Shown in pieces: positions 51,144-59,475 of a DNA stretch of 64,000 bases (the stretch's first letter is position 1; the number at the start of each line of letters is the position of its first letter). The DNA is from Roseomonas sp. OT10 (GTDB lineage: Bacteria > Pseudomonadota > Alphaproteobacteria > Acetobacterales > Acetobacteraceae): the NCBI RefSeq assembly GCF_020991085.1, contig NZ_CP087719.1:4236001-4300000 (forward strand), read 5' to 3'. The notes beneath the pieces are model-generated. The model saw nothing but the letters and a program-made list of their open reading frames with translations, was not told where the DNA came from and ran no database searches. The position numbers were made by a program, and so were the translations under genes.

Positions 51144-51929
51144 ATGGACCTCGGCTATTCCGGCCGCACCGCGGTCGTCACCGGCGGTTCCTCCGGCATC
51201 GGCCTCGCCACCGCGCGGCTGCTGCTGGCGGAGGGCGCGCGCGTCGCCATCTGCGGCCGCGATGCCGGCCGGCTGCAGGCCGCCGCCGCGTCGCTGGAGG
51301 GCGGCGACCGGCTGCTGGCGCATCGCTGCGACGTGCTGGTGCGCGAGGAGGTCGAGGGCTTCGCCGCCGCCGTGGCGGAGTGGTCCGGCGGCGCGGTGGA
51401 CCTGCTGGTGAACAATGCCGGGCAGGGCCGCGTCTCCACCTTCGCCGACACCACCGATGCCGACTGGGCGGAGGAGCTGCGGCTGAAGTTCTTCTCCCAG
51501 GTGCTGCCGCTGCGCGCCTTCCGCCCGCTGCTCGACCGTGCGGAGAGCCCCGCCATCGTCGGCGTGAACTCGCTGCTGGCGATCCAGCCGGAACCGCACA
51601 TGGTCTGCACCTCCGCCGCGCGGGCGGGGGTGCAGAACCTGCTGAAGTCGCTGGCCACCGAATTCGCGCCGCGCATCCGGGTGAACTCCGTCCTGCTCGG
51701 GCTGGTGGATTCCGGCCAGTGGCAGCGCCGCTTCGAGGCGCGCGACGACAGGGCCCAGACGCGCGAGCAGTGGTTCGGCGCGCTGGCGGCGAAGAAGGGC
51801 ATCCCGCTCGGCCGGCTCGGCCGGCCGGAGGAGCCCGCCCGCGCCATCCTGTTCCTCGGCTCGCCGGCGGCGGGCTACATCACCGGCGCCAGCCTCGAGG
51901 TTTCGGGCGGCGTTTCGCGACACATCTGA
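51144..51929 (+). CDS. SDR-family oxidoreductase with non-canonical active site
   Basis: A 261-residue SDR. The cofactor loop VVTGGSSGIGLATARLLL, NNAGQG and the C-terminal GRPEEPARAILFLGSPAAGYITGASLEVSGG are normal. At the catalytic YxxxK position the sequence is MVCTSAARAGVQNLLKSLA, which aligns Thr and Arg where Tyr and Lys should be. The conserved Ser (GVNS) is present. It may use different chemistry or be a binding/structural protein. It sits where a dihydrodiol dehydrogenase would be expected. Confidence 0.85.
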   Translation: MDLGYSGRTAVVTGGSSGIGLATARLLLAEGARVAICGRDAGRLQAAAASLEGGDRLLAHRCDVLVREEVEGFAAAVAEWSGGAVDLLVNNAGQGRVSTFADTTDADWAEELRLKFFSQVLPLRAFRPLLDRAESPAIVGVNSLLAIQPEPHMVCTSAARAGVQNLLKSLATEFAPRIRVNSVLLGLVDSGQWQRRFEARDDRAQTREQWFGALAAKKGIPLGRLGRPEEPARAILFLGSPAAGYITGASLEVSGGVSRHI

Positions 51930-51951
51930 CGACAGGACCGGAACGCCCGCC

Positions 51952-53637
51952 ATGGACGTCTCGCCGCTTACCGCCACCCGCCTGACCGAGGAGGAGCCCG
52001 TCGGCGACCTGCTCGCCCGGGCACTCGCCGATCTGGGCGTGACCACCGTCTTCGGGGTCATCTCCATCCACAACATGCCCATCCTGGACGCCATCGCGCG
52101 CCAGGGCCGCATCCGCTTCGTCCCCGCGCGCGGCGAGGCGGGCGCCATGAACATGGCCGACGCCTTCGCCCGCGTCTCCAAGGGGCTGGGCGTGGTCATC
52201 ACCTCCACCGGCACCGGCGCGGGCAATGCGGCCGGCGCGCAGGTGGAGGCGCTGACCGCGGGTTCCCCGGTGCTGCACATCACCAGCACGGTGGACCGCG
52301 CCCTGATGGACCGCGACCGCGCCGCCATCCACGACGTGCCGCGCCAGGCGGACATGCTCAAGGCGGTGTCCAAGGCCTTCCACCGCATCTGGGAGCCCTC
52401 GGCCGCCGTCGACACGCTGCTGGCCGCCGCCCGCGCCGCGCTGTCGGCGCCGTCGGGCCCCGTCTCGCTGGAGATCCCCATCGACGTGCAGCGGGCCAAG
52501 GCCCGCGGCCGCGCCCTGCCGGCCAGCCTGCACATCGCCCCCACCCCGCCGGACCCGGCGCTGCTGGACGAGATGGCGGCGCTGCTGCTGCGCGCCAGCC
52601 GCCCGATGCTGTGGCTGGGCGGCGGCGCGCGCGGCGCGGCGGCGGCGGCGACGGCGCTGGCCGATCGCGGCATCGGCATCGTCACCAGCACCCAGGGCCG
52701 CGCCACGGTGCCGGAGGACCATCCGCACAGCCTGGGCGCCTTCAACATGACCCCCGCGGCGGCGGCGCTCTACGCCCGCTCCGACCTGATGGTGGTGGTG
52801 GGCTCCCGCCTGCGCGGCAACGAGACGCGCAACAACGCCATGCCGCTGCCGCAGCCGCTGGTGCAGGTGGATGCGGACGCCACCCAGGCGGGGCGCAACT
52901 ACCCGGTGGACCTGTTCATCCCCGGCGATGCGCGGCTGGTGCTGGAGGGGCTGCTCGCCCGCCTGCCGGAGAAGCTGGCGACGGACGCCGCCTTCCTGCA
53001 CGACATCGCCATCGCCCGGGCGCAGTCGGAGGGCGCGCTGCGCTCCACCCTCGGCCCCTACCAGGTGGTGGCGGACGACCTGCTGGCCCGCGTGGCGCCG
53101 GGGCGGCACCCCTTCGTGCGCGACGTGACGCTGTCCAACAGCACCTTCGGCAACCGCTACGTCCAGCTCGCCGCGCCGCACCTCGGCGTGCACGCGCTGG
53201 GCGGCGGCATCGGCCAGGGCATCGCCATGGCGATCGGCGCGTCCATGGCCGGCGAGGCGAAGACCGTCGCCCTGGTCGGCGACGGCGGCGCCATGCTGAA
53301 CATCGGCGAGCTGGCGACGGCCACGGACATGCGCGCGCCCGTGGTCTTCGTGCTGATGAACGACCGCGGCTATGGCGTGATCCGCAACATCCAGGACGCG
53401 CAGTACGGCGGCCGGCGCCACTACGCCGACCTGCTGACGCCGGACTTCGCGATGCTCTGCGGCTCCATCGGGCTGCGGCACGAGCGGGTGTCGCGGATCG
53501 AGGACTTCGCCGCGGCACTCGACCGCGGCATCGCCTTCGACGGCCCCTGCGTGGTCGAGGTGGACATGGTCTCGGTCGGCCCCTTCGCCGAGAGCTTCGC
53601 CGGCCCGCCGGCGGGCGCGGCCGGGAGCGTGCGCTGA
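51952..53637 (+). CDS. Thiamine-diphosphate-dependent enzyme (acetolactate-synthase fold)
   Basis: A 561-residue three-domain ThDP enzyme. The PYR domain has the catalytic Glu in RGEAGAMNMADAFAR; the middle domain is near residues 195-320; the PP domain has GDGGAMLNIGELATATDMRA then MNDRGYGVIRN. Relatives are acetolactate synthase, benzoylformate decarboxylase and benzaldehyde lyase. In an aromatic operon a 2-oxo-acid decarboxylase or C-C lyase is likely. GVISIHNMPI replaces the usual GxPG loop. Confidence 0.88.
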   Translation: MDVSPLTATRLTEEEPVGDLLARALADLGVTTVFGVISIHNMPILDAIARQGRIRFVPARGEAGAMNMADAFARVSKGLGVVITSTGTGAGNAAGAQVEALTAGSPVLHITSTVDRALMDRDRAAIHDVPRQADMLKAVSKAFHRIWEPSAAVDTLLAAARAALSAPSGPVSLEIPIDVQRAKARGRALPASLHIAPTPPDPALLDEMAALLLRASRPMLWLGGGARGAAAAATALADRGIGIVTSTQGRATVPEDHPHSLGAFNMTPAAAALYARSDLMVVVGSRLRGNETRNNAMPLPQPLVQVDADATQAGRNYPVDLFIPGDARLVLEGLLARLPEKLATDAAFLHDIAIARAQSEGALRSTLGPYQVVADDLLARVAPGRHPFVRDVTLSNSTFGNRYVQLAAPHLGVHALGGGIGQGIAMAIGASMAGEAKTVALVGDGGAMLNIGELATATDMRAPVVFVLMNDRGYGVIRNIQDAQYGGRRHYADLLTPDFAMLCGSIGLRHERVSRIEDFAAALDRGIAFDGPCVVEVDMVSVGPFAESFAGPPAGAAGSVR

Positions 53638-54452
53638 TGCTGCGGCGGCTGGGGCTGATCGGCGCGGGCGGGATGACGGCCACGCTGCTCGGCGCCCTGG
53701 CCGAGGGGCTGCCGGCGCCGCTGGAGGTGCTGACCGTGCTGGTGCGCGATGCGGGCCGGGCGCGCATCCCGCGCGCCCCGCGCCTGGCGGAGCGGGTGGA
53801 GATCCGCACCGACCGCGACGCCTTCCTGGCGGACGGGCCGCAGGTGGTGGCGGAGTGCGCGGGCCATGCCGCGGTGCGCGAGCATGGCGCGGCGGTGCTG
53901 GAGGCCGGCTGCGACCTCGTCCTCATCTCCTCCGGCGCGCTAGCGGACGACACGCTGCGCGACGCGCTGCTGGCGGCGGCGCAGCGCGGCGGCGGGCGGA
54001 TCGGCCTGCCGGCCGGCGCCGTGGGCGGGATCGACGCGCTGGGCGCGGCAAGGCTCTCCGGGCTGGAAACCGTCACCTACATTGGCCGCAAGCCGCCCCA
54101 GGCCTGGCGCGGCAGCCCGGCCGAGCGGGCGCTGGACCTCGGCGCCCTGACCGAGGCCGCGACCTTCTACGAGGGCACGGCGCGCGAGGCGGCGCGGGAC
54201 TATCCGGCGAACGCTAATGTCGCGGCGACGGTCGCCCTGGCGGGGCTGGGCTTCGACCGGACCCGGGTGCGGCTGGTGGCCGATCCCGCCATCGCCCGCA
54301 ACGTCCATGAGGTGGCGGTGCGCTCCGCCGCGCTGGACTTCACCATCCGGCTGGAGGGACGCCCCTCGCCGGACAATCCCAAGACCTCGCTGACGGCGGG
54401 GTACAGCATGGCGCGCGCGCTGCTGAACCGCGCCGCGTGGCTGGAGATCTGA
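53637..54452 (+). CDS. Aspartate dehydrogenase-like (NadX family) protein
   Basis: A 271-residue oxidoreductase. It has an N-terminal NAD fold (LGLIGAGGMTATLLGALAEG) and the AspDH catalytic half (GLPAGAVGGIDALGAARLSG; PANANVAATVALAGLGFDRT; NVHEVAVRSAALDF; DNPKTSLTAGYSMARAL). NadX makes iminoaspartate for NAD synthesis, but no nad gene is near. In this operon it may release or add amino nitrogen on a pathway intermediate. The ATG shares a base with the upstream stop. Confidence 0.85.
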   Translation: MLRRLGLIGAGGMTATLLGALAEGLPAPLEVLTVLVRDAGRARIPRAPRLAERVEIRTDRDAFLADGPQVVAECAGHAAVREHGAAVLEAGCDLVLISSGALADDTLRDALLAAAQRGGGRIGLPAGAVGGIDALGAARLSGLETVTYIGRKPPQAWRGSPAERALDLGALTEAATFYEGTAREAARDYPANANVAATVALAGLGFDRTRVRLVADPAIARNVHEVAVRSAALDFTIRLEGRPSPDNPKTSLTAGYSMARALLNRAAWLEI

Positions 54453-54455
54453 GCG

Positions 54456-55964
54456 ATGGCGCAGATGCAGAACCTCGAACTCCCCGACGGCCGGATCTTC
54501 CTCGGCGGCGAATGGCGCGAGGGGCGGGGGGCGGAGATCACCTCCCTCTACCCCGCCGACCGCAGCGTGAACCGCGTCCTCCGCGGCGCCTCGCGCGAGG
54601 ATGTGGAGGAGGCGATCGCCCGCGCCCAGGCGGCCGCGGCCGACCCGGCCTGGCGCAACCTGCGCCCGCACGAGCGCGCGGCCTACCTCTACCGGATCAG
54701 CGAGGGCATCGCCCGCAACGCCGAGCGCATCGCCCAGGTGCAGAGCCGCGACACGGGCAAGACGCTCGCCGAGACCCGGGCGCTGGCCGCCAGCGCCGCC
54801 GGCACCTTCCGCTACTTCGCCGCCGTGCTGGAGACGGAGGAGGAGGCGATGACGCCCGCCCGCGGCGACTACCTGACCTTCTCGGTGCACGAGCCGATCG
54901 GCGTGGTGGCGGGGATCACCCCCTGGAACTCGCCCATCGCCTCGGATGCGCAGAAGCTGGCGCCGGCGCTGGCCGCCGGGAACGCCGTGCTGATGAAGCC
55001 CGCCTCCTGGAGCCCGCTGGTCTCCCTGGTCCTGGCGCAGATCGTGGAGGAGGCGGGGCTGCCGCGCGGCCTGCTCTCCGTGCTGCCGGGCCGGGGCGAC
55101 GAGGTGGGCGAGACGCTGGTCACGCATCCGGCGGTGGGCAAGGTCAGCTTCACCGGCGGCACCGCCACCGGCCGCGCCCTGGCGGAGAAGGCGGCGCGCA
55201 AGCTGATGCCCGTCTCGCTGGAGCTGGGCGGCAAGTCCGCCACCATCGTCTTCGACGACGCGGACCTGGACCTGACCCTGGCGGGGGTGCTGTTCGGCAT
55301 CTTCTCCTCCACCGGCCAGTCCTGCATCGCCGGCTCCCGCTTGCTGGTGCAGCGCGGCGTCTACGACCGCTTCCTGGAACGGCTGGTCGCGGCCACGAAG
55401 GCGCTGCGCGTCGGCCATCCCGCCGACCCCGCGACGCAGGTGGCGCCGATGATCCGCGACCCGCACCGCGACAGCGTGGAGCGCTACGTCGCCCTCGCGC
55501 GCGAGGAGGGGGGCGAGATCCTGGCCGGCGGCCGCCGCCCCGAGGGCGCGGCGTACGAGGCGGGCATCTACTACCTGCCCACCATCATCGCCGGCCTGCC
55601 GAATTCCGCCCGCGTGTGCCAGGAGGAAATCTTCGGCCCCGTCGTGGTGGTGCAGCCCTTCGAGGACGAGGCGGAGGCGGTGGCCATCGCCAACGACAGC
55701 GAGTACGGCCTCGCCTGCGGGATCTGGACGCGGGACCAGGGCCGCGCCTGGCGGGTCGGGCGGTCGGTCGCGGCCGGCACGGTCTGGGTGAACACCTACA
55801 AGCAGTTCTCCATCTCCACCCCCTTCGGCGGCGTGAAGGACAGCGGGCTGGGGCGCGAGAAGGGCCGGCAGGGGCTGCGCGCCTGGATGCAGCAGAAGTC
55901 GCTCTACCTCGACACCTCGGGCCGGCCGCATCCCTGGGCCCGCCTGTCGGAGCTGGGGGCATGA
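54456..55964 (+). CDS. Aldehyde dehydrogenase
   Basis: A 502-residue NAD(P)-dependent enzyme of usual length. It has GVVAGITPWNSP, the cofactor loop FTGGTATG, the base Glu in LELGGKSATIVF (about residue 256) and the nucleophile Cys in STGQSCIAGS (residue 290). Similar enzymes oxidise semialdehydes from ring cleavage, including 2-aminomuconate semialdehyde. The start is 3 bp after the preceding stop. Confidence 0.93.
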   Translation: MAQMQNLELPDGRIFLGGEWREGRGAEITSLYPADRSVNRVLRGASREDVEEAIARAQAAAADPAWRNLRPHERAAYLYRISEGIARNAERIAQVQSRDTGKTLAETRALAASAAGTFRYFAAVLETEEEAMTPARGDYLTFSVHEPIGVVAGITPWNSPIASDAQKLAPALAAGNAVLMKPASWSPLVSLVLAQIVEEAGLPRGLLSVLPGRGDEVGETLVTHPAVGKVSFTGGTATGRALAEKAARKLMPVSLELGGKSATIVFDDADLDLTLAGVLFGIFSSTGQSCIAGSRLLVQRGVYDRFLERLVAATKALRVGHPADPATQVAPMIRDPHRDSVERYVALAREEGGEILAGGRRPEGAAYEAGIYYLPTIIAGLPNSARVCQEEIFGPVVVVQPFEDEAEAVAIANDSEYGLACGIWTRDQGRAWRVGRSVAAGTVWVNTYKQFSISTPFGGVKDSGLGREKGRQGLRAWMQQKSLYLDTSGRPHPWARLSELGA

Positions 55965-56944
55965 ACGCCGTCTCGCCGGAGGCCGTGAAGGCCGTCGCGG
56001 TGGCCCAGACCTTCCCCGCCCGCCTGCGCCGCATGACCTGGGAGGCGCCGGGCGTGCTCTCCCTCGACTTCGAGGCGGAGGACGGGCGCGAGCTGCCGGG
56101 CTTCGAGCCGGGCGCGCATGTCGACCTGCACCTGCCGGACGGGGCGATCCGGCAGTACTCGCTCTGCGGCGACCCGGCGGACCGGCGCCACTACCGCATC
56201 GCCGTGCGCGACGTGAAGGGCGGCCGGGCCTCGCGCTTCGTCCATCGCGGCGACCTGCGGCCGGGCGTGGTGGTCACCATGGGCTACCCGCGCAACAACT
56301 TCGCCTTCGACCGTGCCGGGCGCTACCTCTTCGTCGCGGGCGGCATCGGCATCACGCCGCTGCTGCCGATGATGCGCGCGGCGAGCGCCGCGGGCGCGCC
56401 CTGGACCCTGCTCTTCGCCGCCAAGCGCACGGCGGACGCCCCCTTCCTGGCCGAGGCGCGGGCCCTGGGCGGCGAGGTGGTGGTGCACGCCTCGGCCGAG
56501 GGCACGCGGCTGGACGTGGCGCAGCGGCTGCGGGACGTCCCGGCGGACACGCTGCTCTACTGCTGCGGCCCCGATGCGCTGATGACCGCGGTGGAGGAGG
56601 CGACCGGCCACTGGGTGCCCGACAGCGTGCGCTTCGAATGGTTCACCCCGCGCGTGCAGGCGGGCGGCGGCGGCGCCGAGAGCTTCGAGGTGGTCTGCGC
56701 GAATTCCGGCCTCTCCACCCGGGTCGAGCCGGGGGTGAGCGTGCTGGAGGCGCTGAACGAGCTGGGCCTCGCCATCCCCTGCTCCTGCGAGCAGGGCGTC
56801 TGCGGCACCTGCGAGGTGGCGGTGCTGGAGGGCGAGGTGGAGCACCGCGACAGCATCCTCTCCTCCGCCGAGCGGGCGTCCAACACCATCATGATGACCT
56901 GCGTCTCCCGCGCCAGGTCGCCGCGGCTGGTGCTCGACCTGTGA
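55961..56944 (+). CDS. VanB-type (PDR) oxygenase reductase
   Basis: A 327-residue reductase. An FMN domain with RQYSLCG (residues about 65-71), an NAD domain with VAGGIGITPLLPMMRA and YCCGPDALM, and a C-terminal [2Fe-2S] ferredoxin with CSCEQGVCGTC and a later Cys are in the class IA order. It feeds electrons to a Rieske oxygenase, here encoded three genes on. The ATG overlaps the aldehyde dehydrogenase stop. Confidence 0.93.
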   Translation: MNAVSPEAVKAVAVAQTFPARLRRMTWEAPGVLSLDFEAEDGRELPGFEPGAHVDLHLPDGAIRQYSLCGDPADRRHYRIAVRDVKGGRASRFVHRGDLRPGVVVTMGYPRNNFAFDRAGRYLFVAGGIGITPLLPMMRAASAAGAPWTLLFAAKRTADAPFLAEARALGGEVVVHASAEGTRLDVAQRLRDVPADTLLYCCGPDALMTAVEEATGHWVPDSVRFEWFTPRVQAGGGGAESFEVVCANSGLSTRVEPGVSVLEALNELGLAIPCSCEQGVCGTCEVAVLEGEVEHRDSILSSAERASNTIMMTCVSRARSPRLVLDL

Positions 56945-57273
56945 GCGGGGAGAGCATCCTGCTGACCATCGTGCTGAAGCACGACCAGTCGCAGAACATC
57001 GACCAGATCCAGGGCAAGCTGGCGGAGCGCGCCTGGTGGGAGCGCTTCCCGCCCGAGGGTTGCGAGATCGTGAGCTGGACGGTGGCGATGGGGCTGGGCC
57101 AGATCGTGACCCTGCGCCTGCCGCCCGCGCTGCTCAACACGGTGAACATCGAGATCGAACGCTCCGCCTGGGGCGTGTTCTCGACCGATTTCTACCCCAC
57201 CTATGATTTCGTCCCGGTGCGCGAGCGGCTCACGCGGGAATGGCAGGCCCGGCGAGAGGAGAAGGCGACGTGA
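56941..57273 (+). CDS. Small conserved-looking protein of unknown function
   Basis: A 110-residue protein not recognised. It is mixed alpha/beta, with hydrophobic strands (ILLTIVLKHDQ; CEIVSWTVAMGLGQIVTLRLP) and an aromatic end (WGVFSTDFYPTYDF). The strand pattern suggests a ferredoxin-like sandwich fold. The GTG start overlaps the reductase stop and its stop overlaps the next start, so it is tightly tied to the oxygenase system. It could be an accessory or coupling factor. Confidence 0.75.
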   Translation: MSGESILLTIVLKHDQSQNIDQIQGKLAERAWWERFPPEGCEIVSWTVAMGLGQIVTLRLPPALLNTVNIEIERSAWGVFSTDFYPTYDFVPVRERLTREWQARREEKAT

Positions 57274-57500
57274 ACGACACCTACAAGTTCCCCTACCTCG
57301 AAGCGCGCCAGCATCTGCTGCGCGAGCCGACGGAGTGGGAGGACGACCTGGCCGGCACCATCGAGAATGCCTTCGCCAAGGGGCATTGGGAGCTGGAGGA
57401 GCTGGTGGCCGCGCTGAACCGTTCGCGCGTGCGGCCGCGCCAGGGGGGAAGCTGGACCCCGGAGAACTTCCAGGCCGTGATGCGCGAGCTGGGAGCCTGA
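57270..57500 (+). CDS. Small protein with a recombinase-like helix-turn-helix pattern
   Basis: A 76-residue, mostly helical protein. WELEELVAALNRSRVRP followed by GGSWTPENFQAVMRELGA looks like the short HTH seen in resolvases and recombinases, where new residues read the DNA. No catalytic part is present, so it is not a recombinase. The GTG start overlaps the preceding stop. Its place just before the Rieske gene suggests a conserved helper role of unknown kind. Confidence 0.7.
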   Translation: MNDTYKFPYLEARQHLLREPTEWEDDLAGTIENAFAKGHWELEELVAALNRSRVRPRQGGSWTPENFQAVMRELGA

Positions 57501-57504
57501 GCCG

Positions 57505-58587
57505 ATGAGCGCGACCACGCTGCAACGTCCCGCCCCTGCCGCCGGGGACCGCCCGCCGCCGGTGACCGAGGCGGAGATCCGCGAATACCTCAAGCTCGGC
57601 GTCCGCAACCGCTGGTGGCCGGTGCTGCCCTCGCGCTTCGTGCGCGCCGGCGACAAGCCCGTCGGCATCACCCGACTGGGCGAGCCGCTGGTGCTGTGGC
57701 GCGACACGCAGGGCGCGATCCACGTCCAGACGGACCGCTGCCCGCACCGCGCCGTGCCGCTCTCGCGCGGGATGAACGAGGGCGACCGGCTGCGCTGCAA
57801 CTACCATGGCGTGGAGGTCGGCGGCGACGGCACCGTGCTCTCCGTCCCCGGCCAGCCGGGCTGCCCGCTGGAGGGCAAGAAGGCGGTGAAGACCTGGCCC
57901 TCCGTCGAGGTGGCGGGCGTCGTCTTCGTCTGGTTCGGCGACGCGCTGCACGAGGAGGCGCCGGATTTCGTCCCCCCGCCGCAGCTCGCAGCACCCGAGT
58001 GGGAACGCTTCGTCTGCTACGCCGACTGGGAGATGTTCTGGCGCTACTCGCTGGACAACGCGATGGACCCGATGCACGGGACCTTCCTGCACGCCAACTC
58101 CCACACGATGTACCAGGGCGAGACGGAGGCCCACTTCGTCACCCGCGACACGCCCACCGGCTTCGTCTTCGAGAAGGAGGGCCAGCGCGACGTCAACTTC
58201 GACTGGTCGGAGCTGGTGGACGACGGCGCGCTCTACGTGCGGCTGGAGATCCCCTACCCGCCCTCCGGCGGCCCGGGCGGCAACTTCGCCATCATCGGCT
58301 TCGCCACGCCGATCGACGAGAACAACACCGCCAGCTTCTTCTGGCGCTGCCGCAAGGTGGAAGGCTGGCAGCGCGACGTCTGGCGCTTCCTGTACCGCAA
58401 CAGGATGGAGCCGCGGCACTGGGCGGTGCTGGAGCAGGACCGCGAGATGCTGGCCGGCTGCAAGCCCGGGCTGGAGAAGTACGAGATGCTCTACCAGCAC
58501 GATGCCGGGCTGATCCGCCTGCGCCGCTACCTCTCCCAGCTCGCGCGCAAGCACATCACCGAGCTGCGCGCGGCCGGCAAGGCGTGA
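57505..58587 (+). CDS. Rieske non-heme iron oxygenase, catalytic subunit
   Basis: A 360-residue oxygenase. The Rieske [2Fe-2S] ligands are Cys79 and His81 (DRCPHRAVPL) and Cys98 and His101 (CNYHGVEV). The mononuclear iron site is in DNAMDPMHGTFLH, with His191 and His196. The length and single-subunit form resemble VanA/phthalate-type oxygenases that hydroxylate or demethylate aromatic acids. The partner reductase is three genes upstream. Confidence 0.93.
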   Translation: MSATTLQRPAPAAGDRPPPVTEAEIREYLKLGVRNRWWPVLPSRFVRAGDKPVGITRLGEPLVLWRDTQGAIHVQTDRCPHRAVPLSRGMNEGDRLRCNYHGVEVGGDGTVLSVPGQPGCPLEGKKAVKTWPSVEVAGVVFVWFGDALHEEAPDFVPPPQLAAPEWERFVCYADWEMFWRYSLDNAMDPMHGTFLHANSHTMYQGETEAHFVTRDTPTGFVFEKEGQRDVNFDWSELVDDGALYVRLEIPYPPSGGPGGNFAIIGFATPIDENNTASFFWRCRKVEGWQRDVWRFLYRNRMEPRHWAVLEQDREMLAGCKPGLEKYEMLYQHDAGLIRLRRYLSQLARKHITELRAAGKA

Positions 58588-58976
58588 TCCGTCGCGTCGC
58601 CACCCCGGCGGTGCCAGAGCCGCCGCCGGGACTGTTCTCCAACTGCCTTGTCGCCGGTGGGCTGATCCACGTCTCGGGCCAGCATGCCGGCGCGCCGGGC
58701 GGCGGGGTGCTGGGCGACGGCAGCGTGGCCGACCAGACGCGGCACGCGTTGCACAAGGTGCTGGCGCTGGTCGAGGCGGCGGGCGGCTCCGCGGCGGGGG
58801 TGGTGAAGCTGACCGTCTACCTCACCGACATGGCCCGCAAGGCGGAGGTGAGCGCCGCGCGGCGGGAGTTCTTTGCCGACCCCATGCCCTGCTCCACCCT
58901 GGTCGGCGTCGCCGCGCTGGTGGCGCCGGAGCTGCTGGTGGAGGTGGACGCCCTGGCCGTGCTGCCGCCCGCATGA
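58584..58976 (+). CDS. RidA/YjgF-family protein lacking the catalytic Arg
   Basis: A 130-residue RidA-fold protein (GLIHVSGQHA; VLALVEAAGGSAAGVVKLTVYLTD; LLVEVDALA). In imine deaminases an Arg sits in the (R)xxVxVxxL segment; here PMPCSTLVGVAAL has Ser/Cys there, so the usual deaminase is unlikely. The family includes 2-aminomuconate deaminase. The GTG start overlaps the Rieske stop (GTGA). Confidence 0.88.
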   Translation: MIRRVATPAVPEPPPGLFSNCLVAGGLIHVSGQHAGAPGGGVLGDGSVADQTRHALHKVLALVEAAGGSAAGVVKLTVYLTDMARKAEVSAARREFFADPMPCSTLVGVAALVAPELLVEVDALAVLPPA

Positions 58977-59395
58977 CCGCGCCCTGGACCCCGGATCAGG
59001 AGACCCGCATGCACCCCGACCTGCGCCGGATCGTCGCCGTGGAGGTCCACCGCCGCCGCGCCGGCCGCTGCCCCTACACCGTCTATGCCTTCGATGCCGG
59101 CGAGGTCTTCGCCATCGAGCCGTATGCCGGCGGCTTCCGTGACCTGGCCTCGGGCCTCGCCGTGCGGTCCGAGCCGGGCCGGATCGTGCTGGAGGATGGC
59201 GGGGTGGTGGAGCTGCGCCTGGACGGGGATGTCGGCTTCTCCGGCCGCGACCTGGTCTCGGGCGAGCGCTTCACCGGCCGGGCCGGGGGAGGAACCTCCG
59301 TCACCGTCTACGACGCGCGGGGCGAGCAGTTCTTCCCCTATGGCATGGCCGGCCCGGGCGGCGAGCTCTCGGCGGAGACGCTGGCGGAGGCGTGA
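58973..59395 (+). CDS. Protein of unknown function, last gene of the catabolic operon
   Basis: A 140-residue protein not recognised. It looks all-beta, with repeated short strands (VHRRRAGRCPYTVYAFD; GRIVLEDGGVVELRLDGDVGFSG; GTSVTVYDARGEQF), suggesting a small barrel or cupin-like fold. The ATG overlaps the RidA stop (ATGA). It ends 80 bp before the convergent hrcA stop. Confidence 0.7.
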   Translation: MTAPWTPDQETRMHPDLRRIVAVEVHRRRAGRCPYTVYAFDAGEVFAIEPYAGGFRDLASGLAVRSEPGRIVLEDGGVVELRLDGDVGFSGRDLVSGERFTGRAGGGTSVTVYDARGEQFFPYGMAGPGGELSAETLAEA

Positions 59396-59475
59396 TCGGA
59401 GCGGGCGCGCTGGCGACAGCGTCGCCGGGGGAAAGCGGCGCCCCACCTCGCCGTGGCCACGGCCGGCTGCCGGCG

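Noticed and set aside
57270-57500. Site-specific recombinase marking a mobile element
   Set aside because: The protein has only a short HTH-like part, no catalytic domain, and no attachment sites or transposase are near.
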